Source of the DNA: Gulosibacter sp. 10
Lineage (GTDB): Bacteria; Actinomycetota; Actinomycetes; Actinomycetales; Microbacteriaceae
Direction of reading: 5' to 3'
DNA: 37,434 bases
Assembly: GCF_900163695.1 (NCBI RefSeq)
Contig: NZ_FUIC01000046.1
Coordinates: 1 to 37,434 of the forward strand
Numbering within the stretch: the first letter of the stretch is position 1; the number at the start of each line of letters is the position of its first letter. The notes under the pieces are model-generated. The model worked only from the letters and a program-made list of their open reading frames with translations, did not search any database and was not told the origin of the DNA. Shown here piece by piece: positions 7,790 to 15,301 of this stretch. The position numbers were made by a program, and so were the translations under genes.

Positions 7790-9571
7790 TCAGCGCCCCG
7801 GGCCGGCTGGCTCCGCCGTGGCCGCCCATGCCTCCCAGAGCCGCGCGTACACGCCTCCGGACGCGACGAGCTCGTCGTGGGCGCCGTCCTCGATGATCCG
7901 CCCCTCGGCCATCACGAGGACGCGGTCGCACGCCGCCGCCTGGCTGAGCCGATGGGCGATCACGATCCCCGTGCGCCCCGCGAGCGCCGCATCCGCGGCG
8001 CGGTCGAGCAGGCCGGCCTCGGCCGAGCCCGACTCGGCCGTGGCTTCATCGAGGATCGCGAGCTCGGGATCCGCGAGCACGACGCGCGCGAGCGCGATCT
8101 GCTGCGCCTGTGCGGCCGTCAACTCGCGGCCGCCCGATCCGAGCCGCGTGTCCAGGCCCGCGGGCAGCAGCGCCAGCAGTCCCGACGAGCCGGTGGCCTC
8201 GAGCGCCGCCTCGATCTCCGAGTCCTCGGCGCCGGGAGCCGCGAGGGTCAGGTTCTCCCGCAGCGTCCCCGCGAACACGTGCACCTCCTGGCTGATCACG
8301 GCGGTCCGCTCGGGGCGCTCGACCGTGCCCGCGTCGGGCGGGTGGATGCCGGCGATCACGGCCGCGAGCGTGGTCTTCCCCGCCCCCGAGGCGCCGACGA
8401 CCGCGACGCGCCGTCCGGGCTCGATCGTCAAGTCGACGCCGTCCAGCGCCCGGCGGCCCTCGTCGTAGCCGAAGACGGCGCCGCGCAGGCGGACCGCGGC
8501 GCGCTCCCCGGACGCATCCCTCCGCGCCGTCGCATCCCGCTCGTTCTCATCCGCGTCTGGGCCTCCCATTGCCGGGCTCCCCTCGGCGACGGGCGCGAGG
8601 ATGACGCCGATCATGCGGTTCAGCGAGGCGGCCACCGACTGCAGCACGTCGACGACGAACAGCAGATGGTTGATCGGGCCGAACAGCCGCAGGAAGAGCA
8701 GCATCGCCGTCGTGGCGGCCCCGACCGTGGAGAGCCCCGCGTCGATGAGCCAGAATCCGGCGAGCAGGATCGCGGCCATGCCGAGATACTCGGCGAGGTT
8801 GAGGCGCCCGAAGAACATGTTCTGCACGGTGCGCGCCCGCAGCGAATAGCGCACCACCTGCCACGAGGCCTCGAGCACCCGCTCGTGGCGGCGGCGCCCC
8901 AGCCCGAACCCGACGACGGTGTCGTAGCCGCGCTGCGATTCCAGCAGCTGCTGCGCCCGGTCGCTCATCGCGGCGCGCTCCGCCTGGTAGATGCGCGGAG
9001 CGGTCCGCAGGTACCAGCGCATCGTGACGCCGTAGACGGGCAGCACGGCGATGAGCGCGAGCCCGAACCACGGGTCCAGGGCGGTCATGCCCGCCAGGGT
9101 GACAGCGATCGTGAAGCCCGTCGTGGTGAAGGCCGGGATGATCGACGGCGCGGCGTCGGCGATCTGCGCGACGTCGTCGCTCGTGCGCGACACGAGGTCG
9201 CCGGTGCCCGCGCGTTCGATCGTGTGCTGCGGCAGGGCCATCGCCCGCTCGACGAGGCGCTCCCGCAGCCTGGCGAGGATCGCGTGATACGTGCGGGCGG
9301 CCAGCACCGTGGTCAGCGCCGATCCCGCCGCGCCCGCGATCGCGGCGGCGATCATGGCCGCCACCACCCGGAGCAGCGTCGACAGGTCGCCGGTGCCGTC
9401 GTGCACGCGGTCCACGAGGTAGCCGATCGCCGCCGGCGCGACGAGCCCCGCGGCCGCGCTGGCGATGCCGAGCACGACGACGAGCAGGAGCCGGAGGCGG
9501 TGACCCCGGCTCGTCCGCCAGACCTCCCGCCAGGTCTGCCTGCCCTCGGATACGGGCAGCCCGTGCGTCAT
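7790..9571 (-). CDS. ABC half-transporter B (membrane + ATPase), siderophore-exporter type
   Basis: This 593-residue protein has an N-terminal six-helix exporter-type membrane domain (about residues 20-320) and a C-terminal ATPase. Walker A GASGAGKTT is intact (near residue 395) and so is Walker B LAILDEAT with its catalytic Glu. The H-loop IAHRLS is also present. The signature is degenerate: LTAAQ stands where LSGGQ is expected, and the D-loop region reads AESGS. Its good Walker A/B can pair only with the intact signature of its partner gene, giving a heterodimer with a single working site. The ATG at 9571 overlaps the partner's stop by 4 bp and has GAGGAGG 7 nt upstream. Pairs of this kind are found in actinobacterial siderophore loci and in IrtAB/YbtPQ-like systems. 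The upstream iron box supports an iron-chelate role, but the direction of transport is uncertain. Confidence 0.85.
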   Translation of the reverse strand: MTHGLPVSEGRQTWREVWRTSRGHRLRLLLVVVLGIASAAAGLVAPAAIGYLVDRVHDGTGDLSTLLRVVAAMIAAAIAGAAGSALTTVLAARTYHAILARLRERLVERAMALPQHTIERAGTGDLVSRTSDDVAQIADAAPSIIPAFTTTGFTIAVTLAGMTALDPWFGLALIAVLPVYGVTMRWYLRTAPRIYQAERAAMSDRAQQLLESQRGYDTVVGFGLGRRRHERVLEASWQVVRYSLRARTVQNMFFGRLNLAEYLGMAAILLAGFWLIDAGLSTVGAATTAMLLFLRLFGPINHLLFVVDVLQSVAASLNRMIGVILAPVAEGSPAMGGPDADENERDATARRDASGERAAVRLRGAVFGYDEGRRALDGVDLTIEPGRRVAVVGASGAGKTTLAAVIAGIHPPDAGTVERPERTAVISQEVHVFAGTLRENLTLAAPGAEDSEIEAALEATGSSGLLALLPAGLDTRLGSGGRELTAAQAQQIALARVVLADPELAILDEATAESGSAEAGLLDRAADAALAGRTGIVIAHRLSQAAACDRVLVMAEGRIIEDGAHDELVASGGVYARLWEAWAATAEPAGPGR

Positions 9572-11454
9572 GATCCGACCTCCTCGGTGTCGTGGATGTC
9601 GGTGTCGCGAATGCTGGTGCCGCGAATGTCGACGACGCGCTCGCAGGCGTTCAGCAGCGCGGGCGAGGAGGCGATGAGGATCGTCGACCGGCCCCTGCGC
9701 GCATCCGGGATCCGCGAGGCGATCCGCGCCTCGGTGACGGAGTCGACCGCGATCGTCGGATCGTGCAGCACCAGCACCGGGGCGTCGGCGGCGAGGGCGC
9801 GCGCCAGCGCGAGACGCTGGCGCTGACCGCCCGAGAAGCGGTTGCCCATCTCGCCCGCCGAGGCGTCCATGCCGCCCGCGACGTCGAGGAAGTCCTCGCA
9901 CGCCGCGGCGGCCACCGCTCGGCGGATGCGGTCGCCGCCGCCCGCCGCCGGGTCGAGGTTCTCCGCAATCGAGCCGCTGAAGAGCACGGCGTGATGCGAG
10001 CCGACGGTGATCGACGCGCGGTATTCGGCGTCGGCGAGCCGGTCGGCGGGCTCGCCGTCGACCCGCACCCGGATTCCGGTGCCGTGATTCGGATGCAGCA
10101 GGGCGTGCGCGATGCGCGCGGCCGTCGCGTCGTCGGCGCGCAGCCCCACGAGCGCGCCGGGCTCCACCCGGATCGGCTCGTGCCCGGGCACGGACAGCAG
10201 CAGCTCGGGCGGCGCGCCGGACGGTCCAGGCGCCGGAGTATCCCCGCTGCGCTCGTCCTGACGCCGCGGCTCATCCTGCCGGTCTGCGCCCTGCCGGCCT
10301 GCATCCTGCCGGCCTGCATCCTGCTGTGCCGCATCCTGCAGGTCTGCCTCCTCCCGCTCTTCGGCCGAGGATTCCGCGGATGCCGCGGCGGCTCGGTGCT
10401 GCTCGAGCATCCGGCCGCTGGAGGCGACTCCGGCCGCCCAGAGCGGCACCGCGTTGCCGGTGAGCATGCGCATCGGCGGCAGGAGCGCCTGCGCGAGCCC
10501 GACCGCGGCGATGAGCCCGCCGACGCTGAGCTCGCCGCTGATCGCGTACCATCCGGCGAGCCCTGCGATACCCGCGATGAACGCGCCGCTCAGCGCATCG
10601 CTGCCGGTGAGGTAGCGGCCGAGCGCGCCGACCGAGCGGTACGCGCCGTCCCGCGTGAGGGTGCTCGCCTCGCGGTAGCGGCGCGTGGCTTCGGCCTCGG
10701 CGCGCACGCCCTTGATCACCCGGTAGCCGGTGACGAGGTCGGTCGCGCGACCCACGGCCCCGGCCAGCAGGGTCTGGTACTCGCGGCTCGCCGCCGCGTA
10801 CCTGCGGCTGAAGCGCCCCATCAGCAGCACCGCCAGCGGTGCCCCCACGAGCACGACCACGCCCAGCGGCCAGTGGATCACCAGCAGCGACACGGCGATG
10901 AAGACGACTCCGGCGAGTTCGCCGATCGGGTACACGGTCAGCCCCAGCATGCCGACGCGGGCCACGTCGTTCGTCATCGTCGACACCACCTCGCCGCCGG
11001 GACCGCGGGCGGCGCCTCCCTCGGGATGGAGGATGCTGCGGGAGAGCGTCGCGCGGAGACGGTGCTGCACGATCTCCGCCGCGCGGTCGGTCATCTGCGC
11101 GGCGAATCGGAACGAGAGCGAGAGCATGAGGAAGTTCGCGCCCAGCACCAGCAGCCAGAACACGAGCGGCATCCCGGCCCCGGTTGCGAGCGCGCGATCG
11201 ATGGCGGCGCCGGCGATGACCGGCACGATCGCCTCGCCGATCTGGTGCGCCATCGAGAACACGGCCGCGGGCACGGTCAGCCGTTTCGCGGAAAGCAGCA
11301 CCCGCAGCAGGAATCGCGGTGCGCTCATGCCCTCGGGGATCTCGAACGGCGTCACGGCGGGCGGCGTGGATGCGGCCTGCCCGAACACCGGCAGCCGGCG
11401 GGTCAGCGCTCCCCGTCCGAGGCCGGCGGGGTCGGCGGCGCTAATCCGCGCCAT
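9568..11454 (-). CDS. ABC half-transporter A (membrane + degenerate ATPase)
   Basis: This 628-residue exporter-type half-transporter has a membrane domain at about residues 45-330 and a low-complexity Gln/Asp/Arg linker near 365-400. A C-terminal nucleotide-binding domain follows. The signature FSGGQRQRLALARAL is intact. The Walker A loop is replaced by GLRADDATAARIA, with no GK(S/T). Walker B reads LVLHDPT, so the Mg-binding Asp is His and the catalytic Glu is Asp. It therefore probably does not hydrolyse ATP itself but supplies the signature for the partner's site. The ATG at 11454 has GGAGGGA 7 nt upstream. The linker is encoded by five 15-bp tandem repeats. A palindromic iron box lies 234 bp upstream, so de-repression under iron limitation is likely (inference). 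Confidence 0.85.
   Translation of the reverse strand: MARISAADPAGLGRGALTRRLPVFGQAASTPPAVTPFEIPEGMSAPRFLLRVLLSAKRLTVPAAVFSMAHQIGEAIVPVIAGAAIDRALATGAGMPLVFWLLVLGANFLMLSLSFRFAAQMTDRAAEIVQHRLRATLSRSILHPEGGAARGPGGEVVSTMTNDVARVGMLGLTVYPIGELAGVVFIAVSLLVIHWPLGVVVLVGAPLAVLLMGRFSRRYAAASREYQTLLAGAVGRATDLVTGYRVIKGVRAEAEATRRYREASTLTRDGAYRSVGALGRYLTGSDALSGAFIAGIAGLAGWYAISGELSVGGLIAAVGLAQALLPPMRMLTGNAVPLWAAGVASSGRMLEQHRAAAASAESSAEEREEADLQDAAQQDAGRQDAGRQGADRQDEPRRQDERSGDTPAPGPSGAPPELLLSVPGHEPIRVEPGALVGLRADDATAARIAHALLHPNHGTGIRVRVDGEPADRLADAEYRASITVGSHHAVLFSGSIAENLDPAAGGGDRIRRAVAAAACEDFLDVAGGMDASAGEMGNRFSGGQRQRLALARALAADAPVLVLHDPTIAVDSVTEARIASRIPDARRGRSTILIASSPALLNACERVVDIRGTSIRDTDIHDTEEVGS
10276..10350. repeat. 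15-bp tandem repeat inside ABC gene linker
   Basis: There are five consecutive 15-bp units on the plus strand, the best two being identical (CTGCCGGCCTGCATC at 10291-10305 and 10306-10320). Read on the minus strand they encode repeated DAGRQ-like pentapeptides in the linker between the membrane and ATPase domains. The frame is kept, so copy number could vary without breaking the gene. Confidence 0.75.
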
Positions 11455-11689
11455 GGCCGTGTCCCTCCGCAGCGGGTCGAGGGCCCGTCATCGGGTGCGA
11501 CGGCGATACGTGCGGATGCGCGGCGAGACGGGGAGCGATCCTGAACATACGTGCAGCGGTTCCTTCGGGTCGGGGGACGTGAGATGGCGATGCCTCCGGA
11601 GTCGCCGGGCGGCTCGCGCAGGAGCCATTCCGGATAACGAGTGGCGCCCCGGCCGCACTCGGGTCGGGCGACTCGTTCGCAGAGCCATC

Positions 11690-11709
11690 AAGTAAGGCTA
11701 CCCTTACTT
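11690..11709. promoter_or_regulatory. Palindromic iron box upstream of ABC pair
   Basis: AAGTAAGGCTACCCTTACTT is a perfect 8-bp inverted repeat around CTAC. Aligned as a 19-mer (11688-11706) it matches the DtxR/IdeR consensus at 14 of 19 positions by my count, and the core AAGGCTACCCTT is well placed. It lies 234 bp upstream of the half-transporter A start and 86 bp upstream of the plus-strand hypothetical gene. Confidence 0.65.
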
Positions 11710-11782
11710 TCGGCTCTACGGGTTCCCGTCTTTTCGCCATCCGGGTTCCCGTCGATGAACCCGATGCGGCGCGTTCGGCGGA

Positions 11783-11788
11783 TACGCT
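11783..11788 (+). promoter_or_regulatory. -10 element, leaderless hypothetical gene
   Basis: TACGCT is followed by 7 nt and the ATG at 11796. There is no Shine-Dalgarno sequence before the ATG, so the transcript is probably leaderless. Confidence 0.45.
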
Positions 11789-11795
11789 ATGCCGC

Positions 11796-12353
11796 ATGAA
11801 CCCGCAGGCGACGCCGCCGTATTTCGACGACCTCGACGGCGAGGGGCTCTCCCCGAAGACGAGCCATCCCGCCTACACGAGGGCCGCGCCCGGCTGGTTC
11901 TGGGATGAGGGCGACCCTCGCGCGCCCTTCGGCGGCGACGACGGCAACGACACGCTCCGGAACCTCGAGGAGTACTACCGGGAAGGCGGCGACGACGAGC
12001 ATGCTCCCGGCTTAGTCGCGTCGATGCTCGCCGATTGGGGTTACGTGCCCGAGCACATCTGGGAGAGCGGGCAGGGAGAGATCGTCGAGTGGCTCGACGC
12101 CGATGCGATGCACATCCGCTACCTGCATGGCGAGGCGGATGCGTTCGTCGCCGCTGCCTGCGCGCAGTTCAAGATCGCGGGCTGCATCCACCCCGCGCTG
12201 CACTTCTGGGCCGAACGCGCGACGATGCTGCTCGAGCACGTGCTCGACGAGTGGGAGCAGCGGGCCTTTCAGGCTTCGGCGGGGCGCTACGCGGAACGGC
12301 TGAGCGCGATCCGAGCCGTGCTCGCGGCGGCACCCGAACCGTCGCAGGACTAG
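11796..12353 (+). CDS. Hypothetical acidic protein
   Basis: I do not recognise this 185-residue protein. It is acidic and has no signal peptide or membrane segment. An N-terminal part is rich in Asp, Gly and aromatics (for example APGWFWDEGD). A more helical second half from about residue 75 carries several Trp (LADWGYVPEHIWES, HFWAERATMLLEHVLDEWEQ). Codon use and third-position GC match the neighbours, which supports a real gene. The start is backed by a leaderless-type -10 element. It diverges from the iron-boxed ABC pair, and whether it belongs to the same regulon is open. Confidence 0.7.
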   Translation: MNPQATPPYFDDLDGEGLSPKTSHPAYTRAAPGWFWDEGDPRAPFGGDDGNDTLRNLEEYYREGGDDEHAPGLVASMLADWGYVPEHIWESGQGEIVEWLDADAMHIRYLHGEADAFVAAACAQFKIAGCIHPALHFWAERATMLLEHVLDEWEQRAFQASAGRYAERLSAIRAVLAAAPEPSQD

Positions 12354-12549
12354 ACCGGAGCCGGGCGGGACCGGGCTGGACCGGGCTGAAACAGGCCGAG
12401 GCATGGTCCCCACCTCAGAAACCGGTCGCACTCTCGAGCCTCGGTGCGCCTCGCCGAGTTATCGCCGCGAGCATCTCCGCCGGCGTCGCGTGCGCGTTGG
12501 CCGGTCGCGTTGCCCACCATGATGATGCCGATAAACCCGACCAGTGCCG

Positions 12550-12580
12550 CGTGCACGTGGATCGATCCGGCACGTGCACG
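12550..12580. repeat. 10-bp perfect inverted repeat
   Basis: CGTGCACGTG at 12550-12559 and its exact reverse complement CACGTGCACG at 12571-12580 flank an 11-bp loop. It could be a delayed terminator for the hypothetical gene 200 bp upstream, or a protein-binding palindrome built on CACGTG. Confidence 0.55.
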
Positions 12581-12915
12581 TCCTCGATCTCGCCATCACC
12601 ACCAGCACCGCGAGCGAGCGGGCCGGTGCATTCGGCACTGGCAATCTGCGCGCATCTGCGCCGCAGGGTTCCGGTACCCCCGCACCTTCGACTCGACCTG
12701 CCTGCGAACTCATACGGCCTTCACCTGCCGAGTCGAGGCCTACCTGCCCCCAAGTCGGGGATGTCGGTGGGTCGTGGTCTACTGCAGTCATGGACCCGAA
12801 CCCGCTGTTATCCCTCCGGAAGTACGCCGGAATACCGGCCGGCAAACGCCACGGGGACGGCAGCGCGGCGGCGGCTGCGCGGGCGGGAACACGCGGGGTT
12901 GAAGTCGCTGCGGGG

Positions 12916-12924
12916 TTATCCACA
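12916..12924 (+). promoter_or_regulatory. DnaA-box sequence TTATCCACA
   Basis: This is an exact match to the strict DnaA box. It stands alone, with no cluster of boxes and no AT-rich unwinding region, so it is not an origin. It lies about 90 bp upstream of the HNH/DUF222 start and might be chance, a DnaA-titrating or regulatory site, or part of a sequence that travels with this gene family. Confidence 0.5.
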
Positions 12925-12951
12925 GCCCGAAGAAAACAGCGACCCGCGTAG

Positions 12952-12957
12952 TAGAAT
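12952..12957 (+). promoter_or_regulatory. Possible -10 element of the HNH gene
   Basis: TAGAAT lies 50 bp upstream of the ATG at 13008. Transcription from here would begin near 12964 and exclude an earlier in-frame ATG at 12960. No clear -35 hexamer is visible. Confidence 0.35.
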
Positions 12958-13007
12958 GAATGCACGAATACCGCAGGCAAGCAGACCGTATGCGAGGGGG
13001 TGGGACG

Positions 13008-15077
13008 ATGACCACGACGAACACCGGCACCACGGGCGCCGGCACCGCAGGCGCGGCGGGCAACACGGGTACCACTGGCACCACGGATGCACCCACCTCA
13101 GACGGTGGCACTTCTCCCGCCAACGCCCGTAGCAGCGCAGGCAACGCCTCCGGGAATGACCGGCCCCGCCAGGGCGCTTCCTCTCGCCCTGTGGGGACTC
13201 CGGAACACCTCAAGGGCGGTACCCGCACCCCGGCAGCCATGCACAACCGGCGACTGCTCCTGGACGCCCTCGGTCACGCGGCAAAACTTCGGGCTTCCGC
13301 GGAAGCCCTCGAAGCCCAGTTGTTGGCGGCCTCGTATGAGCACTGCCGGGAGATCACCGCCGGCCACGGCCCTGACGCGTTCGAGCAAGAACTGAAGTCC
13401 CTCGCGGCAGAGATCGGTGCGGTTACCCGCACCAGTGACCGCACGGTCTCGGCGAAGCTCAACGCAGCACCCGCCCTGGAGGCGCGCTATCCCCGCACCG
13501 CCGAAGCCTGGGGGCAAGGCGCCATCAGCACCGGGCACGTACGCGTGATCGAGCGCTGCGGCGACGGCCTCACCCGTCCCGAGTCGATCCGCGCGTATGA
13601 GGAACTCGTCGTTGCCAAAGCCCTCGAAACCACCCCGGGCCGGTTACGGGTGTATGCGAAGCGTGTCGCGGCGGACCTGGAACCCGAGGAAACCGAGCAG
13701 CGTCTTCGCCAGGCGCAGGACGACCGCCGGGTGTGGGTGCAGGACGAGCCCGACGGCATGTGCCAGCTCTCCGCGTTGTTGCCCGCAGTCGTGGGTGCAG
13801 GGATCTTCGACCGGCTCACCCAGACAGCGAAACAACTTCACGGCGCAGACCAGCATCCGGACGAGGAACGCACCTTCGACCAGGCCCGCGCCGACGTGCT
13901 CGCGGACCTGCTCCTCACCGGGCAGATCGCCCCGGGCTCCCCGAACCATGTCGCGAAACCAATCCAAGCGACCGTTGCGATCACGGTACCCGCGATCTCG
14001 TTGATCACCGCAGACCGAGCCGCAACGACCGCAACGACCATGAGTGCCTCAGTCGACCCGGTCGCAACCGTGCCGAGTCCCGTCGCGCAGGACAGCGACA
14101 CCGCCCATACACGACCCGACACCAGCACCAGCGTGAGCACCAGCGTGAGCACGCCTGCTTTCGCCGCGCACATGACCGCCACCGGCACTCCCCCGACGAC
14201 CACGGACGTCGACTCCTCCGGCCTTTCCCCTTGCGGTCCGACGACGATGCCCATCCACGAGACGACCACGACGCCCATCACCGGACAGCCCAAACAAGCC
14301 GAGCAGAACGCTCCCGGAAACCCGATTCCACTGACCGCGTTCACGGGCCCTGCGGAACTCGCCGGCCGCACCCCGATCCCGATCCACACCGCCCTCGAGT
14401 TCTGCGGGGACACGGCGACCTGGTACCGGGTCCTCACCGACCCGGTCCACGGCACCCCATTGACCGCGGAGACCTACCGGCCGCCCGCCGCGCTGCGCCG
14501 ACTACTCCAGATCCGGGACGTGACCTGCGTGGCCCCGGGTTGTCGCCGGTTGGCGAAGGACTGCGATATCGACCACACGACCCCCTGGGCCGCAGGCGGG
14601 CCCACGAAATACGAGAACCTCGCCGTGCTATGCCGTGGGCATCACACGATGCGTGAGGCCGGGTGGGTGCTGGAGCAGGATGGTCCCGGGCGGATGGTGT
14701 GGGTGTCGCCGACCGGGCAGCGGTTCGTCGAATACGAAGACCACGTCGCCCCAGGACTCCGCCACACCGGACAACGCCACCGCGCCGGCGAGCAGCATGC
14801 CGACCGATACCACGCCGAACCATCGCAGTACCCGGTCCAGCAACACGCAGGACAGCAGCCCTCGGGACGTCAACATCCGGGACGGCAACACACGGGACAC
14901 CAGAACGCAGCACATCAGCACGCGGCACATCAGCGCACGAACCGACAGCACACGGAACAACAGCGCGCAGAACGGGACTCCCGCGATCAACGCCACACAG
15001 TGCGCAGCCATATGCGTCGAAACACCAGGCATCAGCCAGCCTCTGCACCGCCGGGAGACGACCCGCCGCCGTTCTAA
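13008..15077 (+). CDS. DUF222 / 13E12-family HNH endonuclease-like protein
   Basis: This protein of 689 residues carries a DUF222 (13E12 repeat family) region at about 65-320 and an HNH module at about 490-560. The HNH module contains CVAPGCRRLAKDCDIDHTTP and CRGHHTMREAGW, the expected Cys pairs with the catalytic His and Asn region. The start at 13008 is preceded by GAGGGGG with good spacing. Three low-complexity segments stand out: a Thr/Gly/Ala-rich N-terminus, a Thr/Ser/Pro-rich insert (about 350-440) between DUF222 and HNH, and a His/Gln/Arg-rich tail of about 100 residues. Such multicopy genes are frequent in actinobacteria and often behave like mobile or diversifying elements. The function is not established, and nicking or homing-type DNA cleavage is an inference from HNH. 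Base composition is less GC-biased than in neighbouring genes. Confidence 0.9.
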   Translation: MTTTNTGTTGAGTAGAAGNTGTTGTTDAPTSDGGTSPANARSSAGNASGNDRPRQGASSRPVGTPEHLKGGTRTPAAMHNRRLLLDALGHAAKLRASAEALEAQLLAASYEHCREITAGHGPDAFEQELKSLAAEIGAVTRTSDRTVSAKLNAAPALEARYPRTAEAWGQGAISTGHVRVIERCGDGLTRPESIRAYEELVVAKALETTPGRLRVYAKRVAADLEPEETEQRLRQAQDDRRVWVQDEPDGMCQLSALLPAVVGAGIFDRLTQTAKQLHGADQHPDEERTFDQARADVLADLLLTGQIAPGSPNHVAKPIQATVAITVPAISLITADRAATTATTMSASVDPVATVPSPVAQDSDTAHTRPDTSTSVSTSVSTPAFAAHMTATGTPPTTTDVDSSGLSPCGPTTMPIHETTTTPITGQPKQAEQNAPGNPIPLTAFTGPAELAGRTPIPIHTALEFCGDTATWYRVLTDPVHGTPLTAETYRPPAALRRLLQIRDVTCVAPGCRRLAKDCDIDHTTPWAAGGPTKYENLAVLCRGHHTMREAGWVLEQDGPGRMVWVSPTGQRFVEYEDHVAPGLRHTGQRHRAGEQHADRYHAEPSQYPVQQHAGQQPSGRQHPGRQHTGHQNAAHQHAAHQRTNRQHTEQQRAERDSRDQRHTVRSHMRRNTRHQPASAPPGDDPPPF

Positions 15078-15120
15078 CTCGCCCTCTCGGCCATCCGCCG
15101 AACCCCCGGCTTCCGCTGCC

Positions 15121-15139
15121 CGATAGCGCGTCGCTATCG
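15121..15139. terminator. Hairpin after HNH gene
   Basis: CGATAGCG at 15121-15128 pairs perfectly with CGCTATCG at 15132-15139 around a 3-nt loop. It is followed by the further palindrome GCTATAGC. It lies 44 bp after the HNH stop and between convergent genes, so a terminator is the simplest reading. Confidence 0.5.
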
Positions 15140-15301
15140 CTATAGCTGGCCTGCACGCCAACCGCTTCCCCGCGCGTTGGCGGCCCGCTCCACGCATCGG
15201 GGGCGTGTGTCATCCGGTGAATTCACGCCCCAACGCTCAAGCCACCGGATCAACGGCACCTCACTCGATCACCGCGTCGAGGCCCCTCATGACTCCGGAG
15301 G

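Larger units (their letters stand above)
11455..11795. other. Intergenic control region with iron box
   Basis: This 341-bp region lies between the ABC pair (-) and the small hypothetical gene (+). It holds the iron-box palindrome at 11690-11709 and a TACGCT -10 element for the plus-strand gene. Short minus-strand frames here (for example 11488-11691) have no clear ribosome site or recognisable product, so I treat the segment as a long untranslated leader. Confidence 0.5.
12354..13007. other. Long spacer before the HNH gene
   Basis: About 650 bp with no convincing gene and a lower, more even GC than the surroundings. It holds an imperfect GGACCGGGCT repeat just after the upstream stop, a 10-bp perfect inverted repeat at 12550-12580, a DnaA-box sequence at 12916-12924 and a TAGAAT hexamer at 12952-12957. 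A minus-strand frame around 12490-12556 would give a short hydrophobic run (LVGFIGIIMVG). It could be a relic of a membrane protein gene, but it is too short to call. Confidence 0.45.

Noticed and set aside
11441-11797. Minus-strand 118-codon frame in the iron-box region
   Set aside because: It spans the iron box and runs into the transporter start in another frame. No motif or ribosome site supports it.
12350-12556. Minus-strand small membrane-protein gene starting at 12556
   Set aside because: There is only one short hydrophobic run, no ribosome site, and the rest is Arg-rich and overlaps the end of the upstream gene. It is mentioned only as a possible relic.
12916-12924. Replication origin suggested by the DnaA box
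   Set aside because: There is a single box only, with no AT-rich unwinding element and no dnaA, dnaN or gyr genes.
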